Shown: positions 58,592 through 64,000 of the stretch, one piece after another
Position numbering within the stretch: the stretch's first letter is position 1
Layout of the letters: every line of letters begins with the position of its first letter
Source: Polynucleobacter sp. UK-Mo-2m-Kol15
GTDB taxonomy: Bacteria > Pseudomonadota > Gammaproteobacteria > Burkholderiales > Burkholderiaceae
Direction of reading: 5' to 3'
Length of the DNA: 64,000 nt
NCBI RefSeq assembly: GCF_018881505.1
Contig: NZ_JACVQC010000001.1
Coordinates: 372,001 to 436,000, forward strand
Program-made: the position numbers and the translations under genes
Notes under the pieces: model-generated
Told to the model about the DNA's origin: nothing
Databases searched by the model: none
The model's input: the letters and a program-made list of their open reading frames with translations, nothing else

Positions 58592-59758
58592 ATGTTGAAT
58601 TGGGAAGAAGAAGTTGCTCCTGCGCTAGCGAAAGCTAGCCTTGCACAGCAACCAGTTGTGGCTGAGCCGCAGCGCCCACAAGCAGATGAGGTCGCGATTG
58701 CCCCTCAAGTTGCGGCGCCTGCAGCAACTAGTGGTGCAGCTTTGCGTGTCAATGCTGCTGATAAGCGCGTCATTAATGCCAAGACTGACGTGAATCAGTT
58801 GGTTCCATTCAAATATAAGTGGGCTTGGGAAAAGTATTTAGCTGGTTGTGCAAATCATTGGATGCCACAAGAGATCAATATGAATCGCGATATCGCGCTT
58901 TGGAAGGATCCTAACGGCTTAACTGAAGATGAACGCCGCATCATTAAGCGCAATCTAGGTTTCTTTACGACAGCAGATTCTTTGGCGGCAAACAACATTG
59001 TTTTGGGTACTTATCGCCATATTACTGCCCCAGAATGCCGTCAATATCTATTGCGCCAAGCGTTTGAGGAGGCAATTCATACTCACGCTTACCAATATAT
59101 TGTCGAATCTTTGGGTTTAGATCAGAGCGAAATCTTTAATGCGTATAACGAGATTGAGTCGATTCGCGCTAAGGACCAGTTCTTAATTCCATTTATCGAT
59201 GTATTAACTGACCCTAATTTCAAAACCGGGACGTTAGAGACCGATCAAATGTTGCTCAAATCCTTGATCGTTTTTGCCTGCGTCATGGAAGGTTTATTCT
59301 TTTATGTTGGTTTTACGCAAATACTTGCAATGGGTCGTCAAAACAAAATGACGGGTGCTGCTGAGCAGTATCAATACATCCTTCGCGATGAGTCTATGCA
59401 CTGCAATTTTGGCATTGATTTAATTAATCAAATCAAGCTGGAGAACCCGCAGTTATGGACTTCTGCGTTCAAAGATGAGATCAAAGCGATCTTCGAAAAA
59501 GCAGTTGAATTAGAGTACCGTTATGCAGAGGATACGATGCCTCGCGGAGTGCTTGGATTGAATGCGCCGATGTTCAAAGGTTACCTAAGATATATCTGTA
59601 ATCGCAGATGTTTGCAAATAGGACTTGACGCGATGTTCCCAAATGAAGAGAATCCATTCCCATGGATGTCAGAAATGATTGATCTGAAAAAAGAGAGAAA
59701 CTTTTTTGAGACACGCGTTATTGAGTATCAAACTGGCGGTGCGCTAAGTTGGGAATAA
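58592..59758 (+). CDS. nrdB: Class Ia ribonucleoside-diphosphate reductase, beta subunit
   Basis: NrdB houses the di-iron tyrosyl radical. The 388-residue protein has a variable Ala/Pro-rich N-terminus of about 55 residues, then the ligands: Asp in [10 protein letters not shown], the E-x2-H-x3-Y set in [13 protein letters not shown] (so the radical Tyr is conserved), Glu in [11 protein letters not shown], and Glu/His in RDESMHC. It lies 40 bp after nrdA with an AGGAG ribosome site. A terminator follows about 150 bp later. Confidence 0.97.
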   Translation: MLNWEEEVAPALAKASLAQQPVVAEPQRPQADEVAIAPQVAAPAATSGAALRVNAADKRVINAKTDVNQLVPFKYKWAWEKYLAGCANHWMPQEINMNRDIALWKDPNGLTEDERRIIKRNLGFFTTADSLAANNIVLGTYRHITAPECRQYLLRQAFEEAIHTHAYQYIVESLGLDQSEIFNAYNEIESIRAKDQFLIPFIDVLTDPNFKTGTLETDQMLLKSLIVFACVMEGLFFYVGFTQILAMGRQNKMTGAAEQYQYILRDESMHCNFGIDLINQIKLENPQLWTSAFKDEIKAIFEKAVELEYRYAEDTMPRGVLGLNAPMFKGYLRYICNRRCLQIGLDAMFPNEENPFPWMSEMIDLKKERNFFETRVIEYQTGGALSWE

Positions 59759-60092
59759 GTGATTAATTAGAAAGCGCATAGCCGGCTAAATAGGAGATTA
59801 GACGGTTGGATAGTTTTAAAAGTCAGCAAAACCAGACTCAAATCCGAAAACCCTTATCTAAGGGTATCTGGATTACTCTCTCTATTTTTTCTAGCAAATT
59901 TAAGAAGCCGTTGTCCTTTGGGACTGCGGCTTTTTTTCCAGGATTCATTAGCGTGCAGCACTTAGTATCAAGCCGCGCGCCGATGAATGGCTCGCTCGTC
60001 GGCTCCAATCGGTTGCAAAACCGGGCGGAAATGAATGGTCGGGTCTTCTTAATCGGTAGTTTGTACTAATCCTCACGTGAAGGAGCATTACT
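59759..60092. other. Intergenic region between nrdB and the H1-like gene
   Basis: This 334-bp gap holds the nrdAB terminator at 59905-59937 and, beyond it, a GC-richer stretch with a possible hairpin (GCCGA at 59979-59983 with TCGGC at 59999-60003) that could be in the H1 leader. AAGGAG sits ahead of the H1 ATG. An 87-codon open frame at 59806-60069 crosses the terminator and has no recognisable features. I see no tRNA. Confidence 0.6.
59905..59937 (+). terminator. Intrinsic terminator after nrdB
   Basis: AAGCCG (59905-59910) and CGGCTT (59927-59932) form a stem, extended inside by GTCC/GGAC pairing around a short loop, followed by a T7 run. This ends the nrdAB transcript. Confidence 0.88.
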
Positions 60093-60377
60093 ATGGCAAT
60101 CGCCAAGAAGAAAGTTGCTGCAAAGAAACCAGCTGCTAAAAAAGCTGCTGCTAAAAAGCCTGCTGCTAAAAAAGTAGCTGCTAAGAAGCGTCCTGCTGCT
60201 AAAAAAGCTGCTGCTAAGAAGCCTGCTGCTAAAAAAGTAGCTGCTAAGAAGCGTCCTGCTGCTAAAAAAGCTGCTGCTAAGAAGCCTGCTGCTAAAAAAG
60301 CTGCTGCTAAGAAGCGTCCTGCTGCTAAAAAGCCTGCTGCTAAAAAAGTAGCTCGCAAAGTAGCAAAAAAAAAGTAA
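60093..60377 (+). CDS. Histone H1-like Lys/Ala-rich nucleoid protein (zero-frame product)
   Basis: A 94-residue, extremely basic protein made of KKPAA/KKAAA/KKVAA repeats, a bacterial histone H1-like (AlgP/Hc1-type) DNA-binding protein expected to coat the nucleoid. A good AAGGAG precedes the ATG. The zero frame ends in KVAKKK and a TAA at 60375-60377 immediately after an A9 run (60365-60373) with the heptamer A AAA AAG. The conserved family tail follows in the -1 frame to 60499, so the full protein is probably 135 residues. The unframed gene may be a sequencing artefact, a slipped allele or a real frameshift site. Confidence 0.85.
   Translation: MAIAKKKVAAKKPAAKKAAAKKPAAKKVAAKKRPAAKKAAAKKPAAKKVAAKKRPAAKKAAAKKPAAKKAAAKKRPAAKKPAAKKVARKVAKKK
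60132..60320 (+). repeat. Three tandem 63-bp units inside the H1-like gene
   Basis: Three almost identical 63-bp copies (60132-60194, 60195-60257, 60258-60320) each encode 21 residues of the pattern AAKKAAAKKPAAKK, V or A, AAKKRP. A partial copy follows. Such repeats expand and contract by recombination or slippage. Confidence 0.9.
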
Positions 60378-60499
60378 GTAAGCCTGCTGCGAAGAAAGCG
60401 GGCAAAGCTGTAAAAAAGCCCGTGGCTAAAAAAGCTGCCGCTTCAACTCCGTTGAATCCAGCTGCTGCTTGGCCCTTCCCAACTGGCGCACGCCCATAA
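60374..60499 (+). other. C-terminal tail of the H1-like protein in the -1 frame
   Basis: From 60374 the -1 frame encodes 41 residues, VSKPAAKKAGKAVKKPVAKK continuing into AAASTPLNPAAAWPFPTGARP, ending at TAA 60497-60499. The LNP.AAWPFPTG ending is, to my knowledge, the normal C-terminus of Burkholderiales H1-like proteins, which shows this is real coding sequence cut off from its start by the frame change. A possible hairpin (GCGGGC 60398-60403 with GCCCGT 60418-60423) lies downstream of the A-run. Confidence 0.7.
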
Positions 60500-60525
60500 G
60501 CTCTGCTTGTAGGCATGTGAAGTTC

Positions 60526-60556
60526 AAAGGGATCTCTCACGAGATCCCTTTTTTAT
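60526..60556 (+). terminator. Intrinsic terminator after the H1-like gene
   Basis: AAAGGGATCTC (60526-60536), a TCAC loop and GAGATCCCTTT (60541-60551) give a perfect 11-bp stem running into T6. Its mirrored A-run also lets it stop the leftward PfkB transcript. Confidence 0.92.
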
Positions 60557-60580
60557 TGCTGCGCTCGAGAATAATCCTCT

Positions 60581-61540
60581 TTAGATTGCAAACCCAAACG
60601 CAGATTTGAACTGAGCAGCAATCTCATCTTTACTCATTTGGTGATTTTGTGGTCCTTGATGCGTGATTTTGATTGAACCCATCAAGCTGGCCAATCGACC
60701 GGTAGTTTCCCAGTCCATGCCGCTTTCCAATCCAAACAGCAAGCCAGCTCGGAATGAGTCACCACATCCAGTTGGATCAACTACTTTAGCTGCTGGTACT
60801 GGCGGAATCGCAATACATTTACCCTCAAAGTAGATATCTGCACCCTCAGCCCCCTTGGTTACGATCAAAGCTTTTACTCTTTGCGCTACTTTATCTAGAC
60901 TTAGGCCAGTTCTTTGAGAGAGCATTTCGCCTTCGTAGTCATTAACAGCTACATAACTGGCAATATCTACCAACTCGAGTAGTTCTGGGCCGTTGAACAT
61001 CGGCAAACCTTGGCCTGGATCAAATACAAACGGAATACCTGATTCAGCTAGCTGATGGCAGTGTTCCCACATTCCTTGACGGCCATCTGGAGCAACAATT
61101 CCGAACTTGGCGCTAGCTTTAGTGTTTTTGCTTCGCTCCGCAATGACTGCGGAAACTTGGTTTAGATGAGATTCACCCATTGCGCCAGGGTGAAAGGCGG
61201 TAATTTGATTGTTAGCTTGATCGGTGGTGATCATCGCTTGAGCGGTGAATGCATGCTCAATCTGACGGATATGCGTTGGATCAATTTGGAGTTGATTAAG
61301 GCGGTCAAGATAAGGGGTGGCATCGCCACCTACCGTTGCCATGATGATTGGGTCGCCGCCAAGCAACTTGAGGTTGTATGCAATATTGCCTGCACAACCA
61401 CCGAATTCACGACGCATCGTAGGGACTAAGAAAGCCACATTGAGGATATGAATCTGCTCTGGTAGGATTTGATCGGCAAATTTGCCTTCAAAGTTCATGA
61501 TGGTGTCGTAAGCGATAGAACCGCAGATTAAGCTAGCCAT
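60581..61540 (-). CDS. PfkB-family carbohydrate/nucleoside kinase
   Basis: A 319-residue ribokinase-fold kinase. The N-terminal GSIAYDTIMNFEG and FGGCAGNIAYNLKLLGG substrate region resemble bacterial adenosine-kinase-like members; the C-terminal signature VDPTGCGDSFRAGLLFGL carries the catalytic Asp and anion hole. LIVTKGAEGADIYFEGK precedes it. The substrate (adenosine, ribose or another sugar) cannot be decided. It lies downstream of the prmA fusion gene (59 bp) and converges with the H1-like gene. Confidence 0.9.
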   Translation of the reverse strand: MASLICGSIAYDTIMNFEGKFADQILPEQIHILNVAFLVPTMRREFGGCAGNIAYNLKLLGGDPIIMATVGGDATPYLDRLNQLQIDPTHIRQIEHAFTAQAMITTDQANNQITAFHPGAMGESHLNQVSAVIAERSKNTKASAKFGIVAPDGRQGMWEHCHQLAESGIPFVFDPGQGLPMFNGPELLELVDIASYVAVNDYEGEMLSQRTGLSLDKVAQRVKALIVTKGAEGADIYFEGKCIAIPPVPAAKVVDPTGCGDSFRAGLLFGLESGMDWETTGRLASLMGSIKITHQGPQNHQMSKDEIAAQFKSAFGFAI

Positions 61541-61599
61541 AAATAAGATTACCTTCTAATAAAAATCGATTGGATTGAGTATGAAATAGAGTTTGTGGC

Positions 61600-63147
61600 C
61601 TATTTTTCAGGATAAAAAATTCTGACACGATAGCCGGCAGCATTTTGCGGAAGAGAGATTGACAATTCCGAATGAAAAATTTCACCAGAAGGGGCGCCTT
61701 GACGTAAAAATTCAGGATGTGACCCTTGCCAAGATGTTGGTAGCCATTCTTGCGGAGTAAACCGAATTGTTTTGATATCAGATTCTTCTGCATCGGTAAG
61801 GGAAATTTCTAAATTGGGGAATAAAACTGGAATGGCGAGACGATTTTGTATTTCAACTTGCAACACAGATTGATTTGAAGGGTTTTTAAGGCCCTCTCGC
61901 GCGTTTTCAGGTGACAGGGTGACAGAGGTTATTTTCCAAGCAGCAAAATCGCTCACAGATCGATTTACACACCCTAGTGCACGACACAATTGTTCATCAA
62001 ACTTCTGCAAAAGAGAAAAACTGTTTGTTGCAATCACAGAGGAGCTACCGTCAACACGTGTTGCTAATGTCGGCAGTAAAGAATTTCTAGAGAGGTGCTC
62101 GCCAACAATGATGATCAGGATGAAAAAAAGACTGAGAAGAATTAATTTAAGACTTTTTTTTTGAGCCGGTGCCGCAGTGCCTATCGTTTTACCAATCAAA
62201 CTTGCTTTGCCGCCCTTTTCGGGGAGGGTGCCGTGCAAGCAGACCCAGCCTTCACTTTCTCTCCAGACGGAAAGGGTTAGCCATTGGCTATAGGTTGCAA
62301 TTACTTCCTCGACTTGGCGAGCAAGCACACCTGATAGAACAATTTTTCCACCTGGGCGTATTTTGTTTACCAAGGCTGGCGCCAAAACTTGTAGTGGATT
62401 GGCCAAAATATTGGCCATCACGATGTCGTATTTGGATTCTGCTGCGAGTTCTGGCGCATTTTCATTGGGCAGAACAAAACAAATGGTCGTGTTATTGATT
62501 TCTGCATTGCTACGTGCTGCTACCATGGCTTGTGGATCAATATCGGTACCAACGACCGGATTACATCCTAGTTTTGCAGCTGCAATCGCCAAAATCCCAG
62601 ATCCACAACCGTAATCGAGCAAACTTTGATTCGCGAGAGGTGTATTTTTTTCAAGCCAAAGTAGGCAAAGGTGTGTGGTGGGATGACTGCCAGTACCAAA
62701 TGCTAGGCCTGGATCTACCGCCAAGCAAATCGCATTGGGGTCTGAAGGTGCCTCATGCCAGGAGGGAACCACCCAAATACGCTCACCAATCTGAATCGGA
62801 GCAAATTGACTTTGGGTTAGGCGAACCCAATCCTGTTCTTCAACAATCTTTTCTTGTGGAGCTGGGAGATTAAATCCTGCTTCCTTCAGAGATGCAAGAA
62901 GCTCAGGGATGAAATTCACCGCATCTGAATCATCCATTTCTGGATTAAATAAAGCGGTTACAGAAGAGCGATCCCAAGCTTGAACTTCGGGCGAGAGCCC
63001 CGGTTCGCCATACAGTGGGTTTTCATCGTAACCACCTGCGGCGGCATCCTCAACGGTAACGGAGAGTGCACCTAATTCAAGCAATACATCGCCTAAAGGC
63101 TCAGCGATTTCTGCTGGTACCGTGAAAATGAGTTCACGATAGGACAT
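61600..63147 (-). CDS. prmA: Fusion of ribosomal protein L11 methyltransferase with a DUF3426 membrane domain
   Basis: PrmA trimethylates ribosomal protein L11. The first about 308 residues are a normal PrmA: SYRELIFTVPAEIAEPLGDVL, the SAM site LDYGCGSGILAIAAAKLG, and NILANPLQVLAPALV, ending in WVCLHG. The same frame then continues past the usual end into a linker, one transmembrane helix (about 332-349, ILLSLFFILIIIVGEH) and a roughly 165-residue periplasmic DUF3426-like domain. In related Burkholderiales a separate zinc-ribbon/DUF3426 gene follows prmA; its zinc-ribbon part is missing here. The total is 515 residues. Confidence 0.9.
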   Translation of the reverse strand: MSYRELIFTVPAEIAEPLGDVLLELGALSVTVEDAAAGGYDENPLYGEPGLSPEVQAWDRSSVTALFNPEMDDSDAVNFIPELLASLKEAGFNLPAPQEKIVEEQDWVRLTQSQFAPIQIGERIWVVPSWHEAPSDPNAICLAVDPGLAFGTGSHPTTHLCLLWLEKNTPLANQSLLDYGCGSGILAIAAAKLGCNPVVGTDIDPQAMVAARSNAEINNTTICFVLPNENAPELAAESKYDIVMANILANPLQVLAPALVNKIRPGGKIVLSGVLARQVEEVIATYSQWLTLSVWRESEGWVCLHGTLPEKGGKASLIGKTIGTAAPAQKKSLKLILLSLFFILIIIVGEHLSRNSLLPTLATRVDGSSSVIATNSFSLLQKFDEQLCRALGCVNRSVSDFAAWKITSVTLSPENAREGLKNPSNQSVLQVEIQNRLAIPVLFPNLEISLTDAEESDIKTIRFTPQEWLPTSWQGSHPEFLRQGAPSGEIFHSELSISLPQNAAGYRVRIFYPEK

Positions 63148-63174
63148 GCTTACTCCAAATTAGCATCAATGAAC

Positions 63175-64000
63175 CTAAGACTTCGGGTTGCCGCGGCTAG
63201 CGGCTTGTTCTTCGAGGCGGTGCTCTAGGTAGTGAATGCTAGTTCCACCTTCCATGAAGTTCGGATCGAGCATGAGTTCACGATGGAGCGGCACATTAGT
63301 TGTAATGCCATCAATCACTATCTCGGAGAGTGCAATTTGCATGCGGCGTATCGCTTGTTCGCGAGTATTGCCATAAGAAATGAGTTTGCCAATCATTGAG
63401 TCGTAATTGGATGGCACTACATAACCGCTGTATGCATGAGAGTCAACGCGTATGCCGGGGCCGCCCGGCATGTGGAATGAGCCAATTTTGCCTGGGCTAG
63501 GGGTGAACTTAAACGGATCTTCCGCATTAAGACGGCATTCGATGGCGTGACCACGGAAAACGATATCTTTTTGGCGATAGCTCAGTTTTAAGCCAGCTGC
63601 AATCCGAATTTGCTCTTGAACAATATCGACACCAGTAATCATTTCGGTAACTGGGTGCTCTACTTGAACTCGGGTATTCATCTCGATGAAGAAGAATTCG
63701 CCGCCTTCATAAAGAAACTCGAAAGTACCAGCGCCACGATAACCAATTTTTCTGCAGGCTTCTGCGCAACGCTCACCAATCTTGGCGATCAAACGACGAT
63801 CAATGCCAGGCGCTGGAGCTTCTTCAATGACTTTTTGGTGCCGACGTTGCATCGAGCAATCGCGCTCACCCAGCCAAATGGCGCTGCCATGGGTATCGGC
63901 CAAAATCTGTATCTCTACGTGTCGAGGTTTCTCTAGAAACTTCTCCATATAGACTTCTGGATTACCAAAAGCGCGACCAGCTTCCTCTTTAGTCATGTTG
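63175..64000 (-). CDS. accC: Acetyl-CoA carboxylase biotin carboxylase subunit (partial, C-terminal part)
   Basis: The last about 275 residues of the ATP-grasp biotin carboxylase that carboxylates biotin on AccB, the first step of fatty-acid synthesis. Visible are [68 protein letters not shown] and the C-terminal domain with [13 protein letters not shown]. The frame is open to the right edge, so the N-terminus lies outside; the Met at 63996 is internal. It ends 27 bp before prmA, a standard betaproteobacterial pairing (accB-accC-prmA). Confidence 0.97.
   Translation of the reverse strand, partial: NMTKEEAGRAFGNPEVYMEKFLEKPRHVEIQILADTHGSAIWLGERDCSMQRRHQKVIEEAPAPGIDRRLIAKIGERCAEACRKIGYRGAGTFEFLYEGGEFFFIEMNTRVQVEHPVTEMITGVDIVQEQIRIAAGLKLSYRQKDIVFRGHAIECRLNAEDPFKFTPSPGKIGSFHMPGGPGIRVDSHAYSGYVVPSNYDSMIGKLISYGNTREQAIRRMQIALSEIVIDGITTNVPLHRELMLDPNFMEGGTSIHYLEHRLEEQAASRGNPKS

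Noticed and set aside
59806..60069. 87-codon plus-strand open frame between nrdB and the H1-like gene
   Set aside because: It starts at a TTG, crosses the nrdAB terminator hairpin and shows no family features or ribosome site.
59948..60358. 136-codon reverse open frame with FLAAGFLAAAFLAAG repeats
   Set aside because: It is the antisense reading of the lysine/alanine repeats of the H1-like gene; the periodic pattern follows from the plus-strand repeat.
1..64000. CRISPR arrays, prophage, insertion sequences, tRNA or rRNA genes
   Set aside because: No spaced direct repeats, transposase or integrase frames, cloverleaf-like segments or rRNA-like stretches were found in the gaps.

Overview
The window reads as a contiguous chromosomal segment of a betaproteobacterium of the Burkholderiaceae, most like the small-genome freshwater genus Polynucleobacter. 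This is an inference from the whole picture: moderate GC, very tight gene packing, Burkholderiales-type neighbourhoods (rpe-apaG-mltA, coq7 beside mraZ, rplU-rpmA-obgE-proB, rppH-proS, prmA next to accC, a lysine/alanine-rich histone H1-like protein) and protein sequences typical of that group. I see no rRNA, tRNA, IS element, prophage or CRISPR array. Almost all of the window is core metabolism.

Layout. 1-2.7 kb: rpe (partial), apaG, the lytic transglycosylase mltA and an enoyl-CoA hydratase. 2.7-8.3 kb: an M20 amidohydrolase and the biotin genes bioA-bioF-bioD, transcribed leftwards and divergent from bioB. 8.3-9 kb: coq7 (ubiquinone). 9.2-26.7 kb: a complete, gap-free dcw cluster (mraZ, rsmH, ftsL, ftsI, murE, murF, mraY, murD, ftsW, murG, murC, ddl, ftsQ, ftsA, ftsZ) behind one promoter with three MraZ boxes. 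26.8-34 kb: peroxiredoxin, lpxC, a DciA/DUF721-like gene, secA, argJ, a DUF815 ATPase and mutT. 34-38 kb: zapD, coaE and a compact type IV pilus assembly set (pilD, pilC, pilB), all leftward. 38-46 kb: a CorC-like protein, ogt, a squalene/phytoene synthase-like enzyme, then a small accessory metabolic group (sodium:solute symporter, ketopantoate reductase-like, fumarylacetoacetase-like, reductase-like protein). 46-52 kb: ispB, rplU, rpmA, obgE, proB, a CNP1-like lipoprotein, rppH, proS. 52-55 kb: ffh, a CcsA/YpjD-like membrane protein and an AmpD amidase. 55-60 kb: nrdA-nrdB behind tandem NrdR boxes. 60-64 kb: the H1-like protein, a PfkB kinase, prmA and accC (partial).

The functional core is cell-envelope growth and division. 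The dcw cluster makes lipid II and the divisome. lpxC starts lipid A, zapD bundles FtsZ, and mltA and ampD turn over and recycle peptidoglycan. Biotin synthesis and accC feed fatty-acid synthesis.

The most notable departures from the usual pattern are: (1) the H1-like gene, whose conserved C-terminal tail lies in the -1 frame directly after an A9 run containing the slippery heptamer A AAA AAG and a stop; (2) a PrmA-DUF3426 gene fusion; (3) a PP0621-like/AmpD fusion with a TTG start; (4) a prepilin peptidase reduced to its catalytic half beside a PilB lacking its N-terminal domain; (5) a terminator hairpin that abuts the obgE start codon; and (6) a perfect consensus sigma-70 promoter for rplU-rpmA inside the 5' end of ispB. 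I did not find a clearly new multi-gene system.
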